64,000 nt of DNA from Oceanospirillaceae bacterium (GTDB taxonomy: Bacteria; Pseudomonadota; Gammaproteobacteria; Pseudomonadales; Oceanobacteraceae), in NCBI GenBank assembly GCA_002724925.1, contig PBQA01000016.1:372001-436000 (forward strand), given 5' to 3'. The translations under genes and the position numbers were made by a program. The notes under the pieces were generated by a model that had not been told where the DNA came from, ran no database searches, and worked only from the letters and a program-made list of their open reading frames with translations. The stretch's first letter is position 1, and each line of letters starts with the position of its first letter. Shown in pieces: positions 1 through 8,926 of the stretch.

Positions 1-405
1 ACCATGCCACTCGACCAGTGAGCGCAGATCGTCATGATTTGAGATCACACAAGGGATATCACACTCAAGTTCACCACTGTGCCAGCGATGCAAGAGGTCC
101 ACCAGGCAATGGCTTTGCTTGCTGGCCATGAGGATGACTTTCTTCGGCGAGCCGCTGTCGCTCAGCTGCCAGTCCATCTCAAATTCGTCGGATATCGGGG
201 CAAAAGCTTCCTTCAGCCCATCAGCGTCAAACGGCAGGGAGTCTGCGCGGATACAGTGACGCATAAAGAAGCGCCCACTAACCGGGTCTGAATAGTGGTT
301 TGCCTGAACAATCCAACCACCATGCCCTGAAAAAAACTGGCCAACTTTAGCCACGATGCCGACCCTGTCAGGACAGGAGATGGTCAGCCTGAATACTCTT
401 TCCAT
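1..405 (-). CDS. purU: Formyltetrahydrofolate deformylase, N-terminal part (runs off the window)
   Basis: The reverse strand from the ATG at 405-403 stays open for 135 codons to the window edge. The product starts MERVFRLTISCPDRVGIVAK, the typical ACT domain of PurU, which senses methionine/glycine. It continues through the SGRFFMR segment into the start of the hydrolase domain (KKVILMASKQSHCLVDLL, then ISNHDDLRSLVEWHG). PurU hydrolyses 10-formyl-THF to formate and THF in the cytoplasm, supplying formate for PurT. The family is about 285 residues long, so roughly half is visible. The catalytic His/Asp of the C-terminal part lie outside the window. The gene is divergent from the exported protein at 516, with about 110 bp between them. 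Confidence 0.9.
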   Translation of the reverse strand, partial: MERVFRLTISCPDRVGIVAKVGQFFSGHGGWIVQANHYSDPVSGRFFMRHCIRADSLPFDADGLKEAFAPISDEFEMDWQLSDSGSPKKVILMASKQSHCLVDLLHRWHSGELECDIPCVISNHDDLRSLVEWHG

Positions 406-515
406 AATGTGATACATCACTCAATAACGATAGCCACCAGCTTGCATCCAGAGGCCTTTCATGGTCAACTCTTTGACGCTCTAATGACTGTTCAGAACTA
501 AACAGAGACGGATCT

Positions 516-1286
516 ATGTTACTCCTAAGGACACTTTTACTCAGCCTTTTTTTTAGCTTACCTGCCCATGCTTCAACGCTGGCAGACGAGCTAAGCGTTT
601 TCAAACTGAGTACCAGTGCTAAGATTTTGCTTCTTAAGTATTATCACGTCCAGGCAGATGAGGGGAATCCTCAACTTGTTGAGGAAGTATTGCGTCATCG
701 TGAAGAAGTCCTTCATCAAAAGAATCTGCTGCTGGAAGACTTAGGTGCCAACTACCCTGCCAGAACGCAAGGCATCCAGAGCCACTGGGATGAATTCAAT
801 AGCCTGCTCGACGAGAACATCACTGAAATCCGCGAAAGCAATTACCCTGAGCTTCAAGTAGTCACGCTCATGCGCAAAGCCCAACGCGCCATGCTGCAAG
901 AACTTGAACTGCTTTCTGACCAGATATTGGCGGAAAATGAGCTCAGCCTATCAGAGCTCACGCTCTGGCAACGTCAGCAGAAAAACCTGCTGCTCGAGGT
1001 GGTTGAACGTTACATCGAACGCGCTGCCTCCTCCATGGGTGCACCACTGACGATTGATAACGTTGATATCCGAGTACTCTGCCAGCAATTTGAACGCGGC
1101 ATCGCCGACATGAAGAGCCGTGTCTCGGCTGACGAAGCTAAGCGCCAACTTAGCAAAATTCATAGTCAGTGGCTGTTCATCGAAACAGCAGCAACCGATA
1201 CCAATGCGCGCCTGGTTCCGTTTCTCGTGATGCGCTATGCCGATGGGATTCTTGGCCGTCTGGATGATGTCGCTCACCACATCTGA
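516..1286 (+). CDS. Exported alpha-helical protein of unknown function
   Basis: A 256-residue product begins with a clear Sec signal peptide (MLLLRTLLLSLFFSLPAHA, cleavage after the last Ala). The mature part is almost entirely amphipathic helix rich in Leu, Glu and Gln, with only one Cys (in the segment RVLCQQF). There is no second membrane segment, so it is probably periplasmic. The two repeated helical stretches, each with a QKNLLLE element (near residues 70 and 155), recall four-helix sensory modules such as the PilJ/NarX N-terminal domain, but the diagnostic RQRMLSQ-type motif is not seen. I do not recognise a family. It is followed after 69 bp by the CBS-domain gene on the same strand. 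Confidence 0.7.
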   Translation: MLLLRTLLLSLFFSLPAHASTLADELSVFKLSTSAKILLLKYYHVQADEGNPQLVEEVLRHREEVLHQKNLLLEDLGANYPARTQGIQSHWDEFNSLLDENITEIRESNYPELQVVTLMRKAQRAMLQELELLSDQILAENELSLSELTLWQRQQKNLLLEVVERYIERAASSMGAPLTIDNVDIRVLCQQFERGIADMKSRVSADEAKRQLSKIHSQWLFIETAATDTNARLVPFLVMRYADGILGRLDDVAHHI

Positions 1287-1355
1287 GACCTGAGTAAGAG
1301 GTTTTACCCATCGGACGCGCTATACTTTAAGTTCAGAAGCCTGAAAAAGCAGCCG

Positions 1356-1952
1356 ATGGGATTAATCGTTTTCGACATGGGGCGTCGAGTTGAAACGCCC
1401 ATTCACAGTCCGCGCCGACGCGTATCTCCTGTAGAGAAAGCGGGCGCAGTTTCCCGGATTGAGCACGAACCCGAGCAGCCAACGTCGTCCGACGATCTGA
1501 TTTACTCCCCCGAAGGTACCACCGAACGTCAGGAGCACGCTCCCCAGACCGTCGCTTTCGCCGCTGACATCATGAACCGGCATGTTATTACCATTCGTCA
1601 GGAAACAACGATCGGTGACGCATACCAACTGATGCGGGAACACGATATCCATCATCTTCCGATCATCGACGCACACGAGAATCTTCAGGCATTGATTTCA
1701 GACCGCCGCATACTAAGGGCTCTCGCCGAACAGCGCTCTGTAGAAAAGGACTCTGTAATGACAGTGGCGGTCAGACCCGTGTATTGCACAGCCGAAAGCA
1801 CCGACATACGACAGACAGCACGACTTCTGACGGAATATCATATCGGTGCTCTCCCTGTGCTCAACAATGAAGAGCAACTGACAGGTATCATCACCCGCAG
1901 TGATTTACTGCACCTGCTCAGTGAATATGGCCCGCTTGAACTGTGGGCCTGA
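1356..1952 (+). CDS. CBS-pair domain protein
   Basis: A 198-residue cytoplasmic protein. Residues 1-65 are a basic, Pro-rich, probably disordered leader. Two tandem CBS motifs follow: the first around residues 70-125 (AADIMNRHVITIRQETTIGDA, then HHLPIIDAHENLQALISDRRIL), the second around 130-195 (VMTVAVRPVYCTAES, then IGALPVLNNEEQLTGIITRSDLL). CBS pairs bind adenosyl nucleotides and usually regulate a partner, so this is likely a stand-alone energy sensor. A TATACT hexamer at 1321-1326 could be its -10 box. There is no strong Shine-Dalgarno before the ATG at 1356, and an in-frame ATG at 1377 is an alternative start. ppnN follows 33 bp later, so the two may be co-transcribed. Confidence 0.82.
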   Translation: MGLIVFDMGRRVETPIHSPRRRVSPVEKAGAVSRIEHEPEQPTSSDDLIYSPEGTTERQEHAPQTVAFAADIMNRHVITIRQETTIGDAYQLMREHDIHHLPIIDAHENLQALISDRRILRALAEQRSVEKDSVMTVAVRPVYCTAESTDIRQTARLLTEYHIGALPVLNNEEQLTGIITRSDLLHLLSEYGPLELWA

Positions 1953-1985
1953 TATGCCCTTTTGAGGGTATTAAGGAGAATTGAC

Positions 1986-3347
1986 TTGGCTAAACAATAT
2001 GAGCTGATCCACCCGAAAACGCACCTGCGCGTACTCTCACAGTATGAAATCCAACAACTCAAGGACGTCAGCAGTGGCGCACATGAACTGCTTCGCCGCT
2101 GCTCATTTGCTGTGCTTTCAGCAGGTAGCCTTGAGGATGACTACACGCGACTGGAAGAAAGCTATAAGAGCTTCAACATTACCGTAGAGCAGGAAGAGCG
2201 CGGCATTGTGTTACAACTCAGTGGTGCGCCAACCAGCGCGTTTGTTGATGATCAAATTATCCGGGGTGTCCGTGAACAGCTTTTTTCTGTACTTCGGGAC
2301 ATCCTTTATGCGGAAGAAAACATCCTGAAAGCCCACCGTTTTGATCTCGATAAAAGCGAAGATATTACTAATGCTGTCTTCCATGTGCTGCGTAATGCCA
2401 ACCTGCTTCAACCCGATGTAGAACCTAAACTGGTCGTCTGTTGGGGCGGCCACTCTATCCCGCCTAACGAATACCAATACACCAAAGAAGTCGGGTATGA
2501 ACTTGGGCTTCGCGGCCTTCATATAGGCACGGGGTGCGGCCCGGGTGCCATGAAGGGGCCAATGAAAGGTGCAACGATTGGCCATGCGAAACAACACATT
2601 CGTGACGGTCGTTACATCGGTATCACAGAGCCAGGCATTATCGCAGCCGAATCACCTAACCCGATCGTCAATGAATTGGTGATCCTGCCCGATATTGAGA
2701 AAAGGCTGGAAGCTTTTGTGCGTATGGCACACGGGATTATTATTTTCCCTGGTGGCCCAGGTACCGCCGAAGAAATTCTCTATATTCTGGGTGTTCTATC
2801 GCACCCGGCTAATAAGGATATCCCCTTCCCTCTGATCATTACCGGCCCAGAAGAAACCCGTGCCTACCTTGAAGACATCAACCGCTTTATTGGCGACACT
2901 CTAGGTAAAGAGGCTCAGGCTCGCTATGAGCTGGTGATCAACGACCCGGTCACTGTTGCGAGAAAAATGAAAGCCGGGATGGAAGCTGTCCGACAGTATC
3001 GCCGTGATAACAACGACGCCTACTTTTTCAACTGGACCTTAAAAATCGATCATGATTTTCAGGTGCCTTTTGAACCGACCCACGCCAACATGAAAACCCT
3101 TCGTTTAACGCACGATGCTCCGTTCCATGAGCTGGCCGCAGATCTGCGCAGAGCATTTTCAGGTATCGTGGCCGGTAACGTGAAGGCCGATGGCGTTAAG
3201 CTGGTGCGTAAGCATGGGCCTTATGAAATTCACGGCGACGCAGATATTCTCGACGGTATGGACCGTTTACTGCGAGCCATGGTTGACCATGGCCGAATGA
3301 AAATCAGTGGAAAATATGATCCGTGCTACCGGATCGTAAAATCCTGA
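1986..3347 (+). CDS. ppnN: Pyrimidine/purine nucleotide 5'-monophosphate nucleosidase
   Basis: 453 residues, colinear with E. coli PpnN (YgdH). It hydrolyses the N-glycosidic bond of nucleoside monophosphates to base and ribose-5-phosphate and binds (p)ppGpp in E. coli. The central LOG/Rossmann domain is evident: VVCWGGHSI, then GTGCGPGAMKGPMKGA, then the family motif HGIIIFPGGPGTAEEILY. N- and C-terminal flanking domains typical of PpnN are present (VLRDILYAEEN; FSGIVAGNVK). I chose the TTG at 1986 because AAGGAG at 1973-1978 sits 7 nt upstream and the protein then starts MAKQYELIHP; an in-frame TTG at 1962 has no such site. It converges with the alkaline phosphatase at 3351 with only 3 bp between stops. 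Confidence 0.93.
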   Translation: MAKQYELIHPKTHLRVLSQYEIQQLKDVSSGAHELLRRCSFAVLSAGSLEDDYTRLEESYKSFNITVEQEERGIVLQLSGAPTSAFVDDQIIRGVREQLFSVLRDILYAEENILKAHRFDLDKSEDITNAVFHVLRNANLLQPDVEPKLVVCWGGHSIPPNEYQYTKEVGYELGLRGLHIGTGCGPGAMKGPMKGATIGHAKQHIRDGRYIGITEPGIIAAESPNPIVNELVILPDIEKRLEAFVRMAHGIIIFPGGPGTAEEILYILGVLSHPANKDIPFPLIITGPEETRAYLEDINRFIGDTLGKEAQARYELVINDPVTVARKMKAGMEAVRQYRRDNNDAYFFNWTLKIDHDFQVPFEPTHANMKTLRLTHDAPFHELAADLRRAFSGIVAGNVKADGVKLVRKHGPYEIHGDADILDGMDRLLRAMVDHGRMKISGKYDPCYRIVKS

Positions 3348-3350
3348 AGG

Positions 3351-4973
3351 TTATTGTTTTGCGCTGAGGCGTGCTGCTGCCTTTCCGGATAGGTTGGCAG
3401 CACGATCCATGACATGGAAAATGACGTTCTGCTCGTTCACGCCAGACACCATTGCGGCCCCCGGACCTGTTGCATAAATCGCCACATCTTCACCGCCATG
3501 CGTTTCTGAATCACGTGGAATCAGAGCCTCCTGATGATAACCAGCGGCCTCCGTATTCATACCGGTAATATCTTTACGTCCTGCATTAATTGGCTCTTCG
3601 TATACAAGTTCGGCGTCTGTTTCACCACCCAGGTGATGATGTCCGCGACCGTTCATATAACCCAACGTAGTATACGGCAGGCCATCACCGGCCATGGTGG
3701 GTTCTGTCTCACCGGGCGCAACGACTTTACCAAGAATAGGATTACCGCGCTTAGGATACCCTGCAATGGTAAATACATGACTGTGATCAGCAGTAACGAT
3801 AATCAAAGTATCTTCCGGAGAAGTCATAGACTCGGCGAGAGCAACAGCATCAGAAAACTCTCGGGTCTCATTGAGCGCATTAAACGCATTTCCGGCGTGG
3901 TGCGCATGGTCAATACGACCGGATTCCACCATGAGAAAGAACCCCTCCTCACTGCCTGACAACAACTTAATCGCTTTTTCTGTCATCTGGCTAAGTGATG
4001 GCTCCCCTAATGTGTCCTGGTTGCGATCTGCCTCAAACCGCATATGCGCCTCTTCAAACAACCCCAACACAGGAGTACTGCTCAACTGATTAAACCCCTC
4101 TTCATCGATAACCAGTTGACCTTGCGGATTCTGGGCTTTCCATTCTTCCATCAGATTACGGCCATCAGTACGATCACCTTCTACCGTACTTCTGGCATCG
4201 GGGGTATTAGACTGAACATCATCAGGAAGAAAATGTCGACGACCGCCACCAAAAGCGAGTTCGATGCCATCTACCGCGACACCATAGTCTTGCAAAGTAC
4301 GTTGCCTGAAACTCAGAAACTGCGAAGCAATATCCTCGCAGCCTGCTTCAACTGCAGCTTCCGGCATATCCGAAATATCTTCCCAGTTGCGTTCAGAAGA
4401 ATATGCGTAAGTAGCCGCCGGAGTCGCATGGGTTAAGCGAGCTGTCGTGACTATCCCAGTTTTCTTACCGGCTAACTCAGCGAGAAGCAGAGCCGAAGGG
4501 ACTTCATCCTCCACACGGTGACAAAGACCACGTTCTGCGCTCTCAGCCAGACCAATAACACCGGCGTCCGTCTTAACACCAGACATCATTGCGGTCATAG
4601 TGCCTGCTGAATCAGGAGTCTGAGCATCAACATTGTAGGTTTTACTTAAACCAGTAAAAGGAAATTTCTCAAAACTGAGCAGATTCTCCTCACCACTCAT
4701 GCCCTGTTGCTGTCCTGCGTAGATTCGGGCGGCTGTGACTGTTGATATTCCCATGCCGTCACCAACAAACAAGATCACGTTCTTGGCAGGTGTAGTCTCT
4801 CGTAAAACTTCGCGTTTACTTTTTATGGCAGACCGCCCCTCGACAAACCAGGCGTTATCCTGAGGTAAGAAGTCCAGTGGTGCTTCGTTTTTAGTCTCAT
4901 AGAGACACCCAGTCATTGAAATAACAAGAGAGATTAGAGTACCAACGTAAACACTGCGCATCGTTATTTCCAT
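3351..4973 (-). CDS. Alkaline phosphatase (PhoA family), predicted lipoprotein
   Basis: 540 residues. The N-terminus has a lipobox (ISMTGC, Cys23), so the enzyme should be lipid-anchored in the envelope. PhoA-family signatures: metal-binding VILFVGDGMGIST (Asp72), nucleophile motif PDSAGTMTA (Ser122), HATPAATYAYSSER, the metal-ligand stretch FFLMVESGRIDHAHHAGNA, TADHSHVFTIAGY, and a late SETHGGEDVAIYATGPGA. It hydrolyses phosphomonoesters to Pi using Zn/Mg. It is one of three paralogues in this locus (others at 9685 and 11462) and is divergent from the PhoX-like gene at 5160. ATG at 4973 is preceded by a weak TAAGG; an alternative ATG lies 12 nt inside. Pi-starvation control is likely by analogy only. 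Confidence 0.93.
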   Translation of the reverse strand: MEITMRSVYVGTLISLVISMTGCLYETKNEAPLDFLPQDNAWFVEGRSAIKSKREVLRETTPAKNVILFVGDGMGISTVTAARIYAGQQQGMSGEENLLSFEKFPFTGLSKTYNVDAQTPDSAGTMTAMMSGVKTDAGVIGLAESAERGLCHRVEDEVPSALLLAELAGKKTGIVTTARLTHATPAATYAYSSERNWEDISDMPEAAVEAGCEDIASQFLSFRQRTLQDYGVAVDGIELAFGGGRRHFLPDDVQSNTPDARSTVEGDRTDGRNLMEEWKAQNPQGQLVIDEEGFNQLSSTPVLGLFEEAHMRFEADRNQDTLGEPSLSQMTEKAIKLLSGSEEGFFLMVESGRIDHAHHAGNAFNALNETREFSDAVALAESMTSPEDTLIIVTADHSHVFTIAGYPKRGNPILGKVVAPGETEPTMAGDGLPYTTLGYMNGRGHHHLGGETDAELVYEEPINAGRKDITGMNTEAAGYHQEALIPRDSETHGGEDVAIYATGPGAAMVSGVNEQNVIFHVMDRAANLSGKAAARLSAKQ

Positions 4974-5072
4974 TACTAAAAACCTTAGAACATTAACCTT
5001 TGGATTTTACATATTTATTAATACCCATGCCTTTTTATCCGCATTTTTTGTAATAAATAATTCACCACCTGG

Positions 5073-5099
5073 GTTACAGAAGTTAAACATTTCTGTCAC
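5073..5099. promoter_or_regulatory. Imperfect 9-9-9 inverted repeat in the divergent phosphatase promoter
   Basis: The arms GTTACAGAA (5073-5081) and TTCTGTCAC (5091-5099) pair with one mismatch across a 9-nt spacer. The site sits between the divergent alkaline phosphatase (start 4973) and PhoX-like gene (start 5160). Each arm contains a CTGT(C/A)AC heptamer pointing towards one of the two genes, close to the CTGTCAT half-site of the enterobacterial PHO box. Real PHO boxes are direct repeats with an 11-bp period, so assignment to PhoB is uncertain. It may be the operator of another dimeric regulator. Confidence 0.35.
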
Positions 5100-5159
5100 A
5101 GACCACACTTAGCCAGAGCGCTCCTGAAACCTATAACGAAGCAATATTGGGGAACCGTG

Positions 5160-7070
5160 ATGAAACTGAAATTATTAGCAATCGCTGTAGCATCAGCGTC
5201 ACTGCTGACTGCTTGTGGTGGAGAAGATGGTGACGATGGTCGCGACGGTCTGAATGGACTGAATGGCCAGAACGGAGTTTCGCCTGACGCAGCTCCGGGC
5301 GCACCAGGCTCAGATGGTGCCAACGGTGAAGATGGCCAGGATGGCGCCGACGGTAAAGATGGTGCGAATGCTGACGCCGGTGCAGGTACTCTGACGCGCA
5401 TCGCGACTGTACCTTCCGGTGCTGAAGTAACGGGGCTGTTTCTGACCGAAGACGGTGATCTGTTCTTCAATGCGCAACACCCAGCAGGTAGCAACATGGA
5501 AACTGATAACAACGGTGTCGCTTACAACACAGGTACCGTTGGTGTGATAGAGGGTGTTAGCTTTAATAATCTGCCAAACACACTGATTTCAGTAGCGGTT
5601 CCTGAGTCTGACTACGAGCGCCAGACGATTCAGACAGCTTACGGTTCTTACCGTGTTATTGGTCAGACTGGCGACCAATACGAGGGTGAGCTCAGCGAAG
5701 GGCTGGGTCATATTTATAATCTCGCTGGTGACGCTCTGATCCTTGAAAACGACATGCCAGACTTCAATGGCTTCGTATCTACAGGTGCAAACACTGGCTA
5801 CCTCTTCACTAACTGGGAAGAGTATCCGGGTGGTATGAGCCGTATCGGGCTGAGCAAATCCGCTTCTGGCGAATGGTCTGTAGAAGATGCCATGATGGTG
5901 AACTTTGCAAACGTAAAAGGTACGGGTGCTAACTGTTTCGGCTCTGTTTCACCTTGGAATACACCACTGACATCTGAAGAGTGGATCGTGAACTCTGATG
6001 TTAACTCGACCACTTACGCTAGCTGGAACGACCCTGAAGAAGTGGCCAACAACGATCGTCTGAATCGCTTCTGGCAGCTGATGGATGAGCCTGTTAACCC
6101 GTACGATTACGGCTACATCGTTGAGATCACCAACGCTGTTTCACCAACGCCTGTACCGGTTAAACACTTCACCATTGGCCGCTACGAGCATGAAAACTCG
6201 GTCGTTATGCCAGACCGTCGCACTGTTTACTCTTCACAGGATGACACGGGTGGCGTTCTGTTTAAGTTCGTTGCTGACACAGCTGAAGACTTGAGCTCTG
6301 GTACGCTATACGGCGCTAAGCTGACTCAGGATGCGGGCGTAAATGATCCAGCGGTTACAGGCTTTGATGTTGACTGGGTAGAGCTTGCGACTTCTGACAA
6401 CTCAACCATCGAAGCTTGGGTTGATGAGTTTGATGGTATCAGCACTGAAGACTATGTCGATGGCGAAACCAGCTATATGACGGTTGCAGACGTTGAAGCC
6501 TGGGCAGCCTGGGTAGTTTCAGGTCGCCCTGCGAACACTACTTACCCAACCGTAGAAAACGGTGGCGGCAAAGTCACTGCGGGTCAGCCAATGGATGACC
6601 GTGCAGCCTTCCTCGAATCACGTCAGGCCGCTAAGCAATTGGGTGCAACGGCAGAATGGCGCAAGCTGGAAGGTATCAGCATTCATGCTGGTCGAGTTCA
6701 GGAAGCCATTGAAGGCATCGACCTGATTCCGGGTGAAGAAGTCGAGAACGCATACATGTACATGGGTATCGCTGATATTGATAACACCATGATCGACGGA
6801 GAAGGCGACATCCAACTTTCTGGTCGCGTGAAAGATTGTGGTGGTGTATTCCGTGCATTGATCGATTCAGATTACAGCCTGAGCCGTATTGAACCAGTTG
6901 TGATGGGTGCGACCTACCGCAGTTCACTGGATGGTGCAGAGCGTTGTGATGTGGACAACCTGTCTCAACCTGACAACGTTATCGTTATGCAGGACGGTCG
7001 TATTCTGATCGGTGAAGATGGCTTCCAGGAAAACAACACTCTGTGGATGTACGAGCCACACCATAAGTAA
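5160..7070 (+). CDS. PhoX-like (DUF839) phosphatase, lipoprotein with collagen-like linker
   Basis: 636 residues. A lipoprotein signal ends in LLTAC (Cys19), followed by a Gly-X-Y-like run (about residues 20-75: GEDGDDGRDG, GAPGSDGANG, GADGKDGAN). The main domain resembles PhoX/DUF839 beta-propellers: an internal GRYEHENSVVMPDRRTVYSS segment followed by GGVLFKFVAD, and a C-terminal QPDNVIVMQDGRILIGEDG segment, which match the metal-site and closing-blade regions of that family. PhoX enzymes are Ca/Fe-dependent phosphatases induced by Pi limitation; most use Tat export, whereas this one has a Sec lipoprotein signal. ATG at 5160 is used (GGGGAA 5 nt upstream); a GTG directly before it is possible. 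The gene is followed by a strong terminator and then the dihaem cytochrome gene. Confidence 0.68.
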   Translation: MKLKLLAIAVASASLLTACGGEDGDDGRDGLNGLNGQNGVSPDAAPGAPGSDGANGEDGQDGADGKDGANADAGAGTLTRIATVPSGAEVTGLFLTEDGDLFFNAQHPAGSNMETDNNGVAYNTGTVGVIEGVSFNNLPNTLISVAVPESDYERQTIQTAYGSYRVIGQTGDQYEGELSEGLGHIYNLAGDALILENDMPDFNGFVSTGANTGYLFTNWEEYPGGMSRIGLSKSASGEWSVEDAMMVNFANVKGTGANCFGSVSPWNTPLTSEEWIVNSDVNSTTYASWNDPEEVANNDRLNRFWQLMDEPVNPYDYGYIVEITNAVSPTPVPVKHFTIGRYEHENSVVMPDRRTVYSSQDDTGGVLFKFVADTAEDLSSGTLYGAKLTQDAGVNDPAVTGFDVDWVELATSDNSTIEAWVDEFDGISTEDYVDGETSYMTVADVEAWAAWVVSGRPANTTYPTVENGGGKVTAGQPMDDRAAFLESRQAAKQLGATAEWRKLEGISIHAGRVQEAIEGIDLIPGEEVENAYMYMGIADIDNTMIDGEGDIQLSGRVKDCGGVFRALIDSDYSLSRIEPVVMGATYRSSLDGAERCDVDNLSQPDNVIVMQDGRILIGEDGFQENNTLWMYEPHHK

Positions 7071-7105
7071 GACAAAGTATTAGTACAAATATGTAAGACC
7101 TTTCA

Positions 7106-7135
7106 GGGGGAGAGCTTTCTCCCCCTATTTTCTTT
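7106..7135 (+). terminator. Rho-independent terminator after the PhoX-like gene
   Basis: An 8-bp perfect stem, GGGGGAGA (7106-7113) and TCTCCCCC (7118-7125), has a GCTT loop and is followed by TATTTTCTTT. It lies 35 bp after the stop at 7070 and just before the ATG at 7148, so it may attenuate rather than fully separate the two genes. Confidence 0.85.
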
Positions 7136-7147
7136 CCGGATGTAAGT

Positions 7148-8854
7148 ATGAAAAACCTGATTAGAATCCTGGTACTACTGCCATTACTAAGCGCGTGTAA
7201 TCAAGACGTAGATACTCATTTCAAAGCCCATTCAGATACCAAAACAATAAAAAAATCTGAAACAGCTTTATCAGACGAAGTTCAGCCTGCCTATCAGCCT
7301 GGGGATGACATCCCTGCAACGGCGTACATTGAGCACGATGAAATTTATAACCCTGAGGCCGTCATCCCACCTCAGTGCTATACCCGTACCGATGGTAAGA
7401 ATAACCCTTGTTATGTCTGTCACCAGACGTACACCGATGATCGTCCGAATGTAATGAAAGACGTTTATCTGCAAGGCCTTTACGATTTCTCAGATGCGGG
7501 GATGACAAACAGCTGGAAGAATCTCTTTAAAGACAGAAGCGAAGAAATCAAAAATATTCCCGATGATCAGATTCTCAATTGGGTAAATACAGACAACTAC
7601 TCTGATTGGATAGAGCGCGAGAGTCAGCGCGAAGAGTCTGCTGCTCCCCCTATGTTCCTGGAGAACCTGGCAGATCCGGTGAAAGCATTTGATGAACGAG
7701 GGGTCGCTCGCGACGGTAGTCACTGGATCGCATTTAACTACAAACCATTCCCTAGCGCCTTCTGGCCAACAAATGGTTCTACTGACGATGTCATGATTCG
7801 TTTACCCGCAGAATTCCGCGAAATAGACGGAAAATACTCTGAGGCTCTGTACTTCGCGAACCTATCACTTCTGGAGCTGACAATGAAACGGCTCAGTGGT
7901 ATTTCAATTCCTACGGTGAACGAACGTGACATCGGCTCTGATGTTAATGGCGACGGTGTTCTGACCGAGAATGTCTCTGAGTTGGTTCGTTCAGGTAACT
8001 ATCTCGGTGATGCCTCAGATATTCCGGTCGAAGATATGCTTTACCCTGAAGGAACAGAGTTTCTGCACACTGTTCGTTATGTCGGTGTAAACAATGATGG
8101 TGATATCTTCGTACCCAAGCGTATGAAAGAAGTACGCTACATGAAGAAGCATCAACTCAAGTCTGCTGTTGCGCTCCGCAGTGCTTACTTTCTCGAAGCC
8201 AAGGAAAAGCACCTGGGTAACCTTCCGCTGACCGTTCACATTGGTGAACGAGGCATAGATAACCGCTTTGGCTGGACACTGAATGCCTACATCGAAGATC
8301 AACATGGTGAACTCCGTAAGCAGAACAAACAGGAAATGGCATTCTGCAATGGCTGCCATAAAACGGTCGGTAGTACGATTGATCAGACATTCTCTTTTGC
8401 CCGTAAAGTGGAAGGCGAAGACGGCTGGGGTTACATCGACCTGAAAGCGATGAAAGATGTCCCTACCATCAATGAAACTCAGGGTGAGTACCTGACCTAC
8501 TTTGAACGTGTGGGCGGTGGTGATGAATTCCGACAGAACAAAGAGATGCAGAAGAAATACTTTGAGAACGGAACGGTTAACAAGGAAAAAGTTAAGTCGG
8601 CAGATTCAGTGTATGAGCTGATCACTCCGAGTCGCGACCGGGCGCTGGCTCTGAATAAAGCATACAAGCGTATTGTTGAAGAGCAGAGCTACATCTTTGG
8701 TCGAGATGTTGTACTTTCCCCTGCCAGCAACGTCATAGAGAATATCGATGCCGAAATAGCTCCTTTAAAAAATGAATTTCGCTACAGCTATGACATACGG
8801 CTGAACTGGGATGAGGTGCAGGAAGTTAATGGGCTGGTCAGTCATTATCACTGA
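7148..8854 (+). CDS. Dihaem c-type cytochrome lipoprotein, unknown role
   Basis: 568 residues with a lipoprotein signal (LPLLSAC, Cys17). Two CXXCH haem-binding motifs are present: CYVCH at about 88-92 and CNGCH at about 400-404. Between and after them lies a large globular domain with no pattern I recognise (segments such as FNYKPFPSAFWPTNGSTDDV and IGERGIDNRFGWTLNAYIED). It should sit on the periplasmic or outer face as an electron carrier or redox enzyme. Its place immediately downstream of the PhoX-like gene, and within a phosphatase locus, suggests a linked function, but no electron-transfer partner is visible nearby. Its own terminator follows. Confidence 0.75.
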   Translation: MKNLIRILVLLPLLSACNQDVDTHFKAHSDTKTIKKSETALSDEVQPAYQPGDDIPATAYIEHDEIYNPEAVIPPQCYTRTDGKNNPCYVCHQTYTDDRPNVMKDVYLQGLYDFSDAGMTNSWKNLFKDRSEEIKNIPDDQILNWVNTDNYSDWIERESQREESAAPPMFLENLADPVKAFDERGVARDGSHWIAFNYKPFPSAFWPTNGSTDDVMIRLPAEFREIDGKYSEALYFANLSLLELTMKRLSGISIPTVNERDIGSDVNGDGVLTENVSELVRSGNYLGDASDIPVEDMLYPEGTEFLHTVRYVGVNNDGDIFVPKRMKEVRYMKKHQLKSAVALRSAYFLEAKEKHLGNLPLTVHIGERGIDNRFGWTLNAYIEDQHGELRKQNKQEMAFCNGCHKTVGSTIDQTFSFARKVEGEDGWGYIDLKAMKDVPTINETQGEYLTYFERVGGGDEFRQNKEMQKKYFENGTVNKEKVKSADSVYELITPSRDRALALNKAYKRIVEEQSYIFGRDVVLSPASNVIENIDAEIAPLKNEFRYSYDIRLNWDEVQEVNGLVSHYH

Positions 8855-8871
8855 CCATCCATAAACAGTTT

Positions 8872-8915
8872 GCGTGCTGCAGCGTATCCGGACGTTGCAG
8901 CACGCTTTTTATTTT
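8872..8915 (+). terminator. Rho-independent terminator after the dihaem cytochrome gene
   Basis: GCGTGCTGCA (8872-8881) pairs perfectly with TGCAGCACGC (8896-8905), followed by TTTTTATTTT. It separates the plus-strand cytochrome gene from the convergent gene ending at 8927. Confidence 0.88.
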
Positions 8916-8926
8916 CATCAATGTAA

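Noticed and set aside
5073-5099. LexA (SOS) box
   Set aside because: The LexA box is CTGT-N8-ACAG; here the order is ACAG-N-CTGT with a longer centre, so it is a different type of site.
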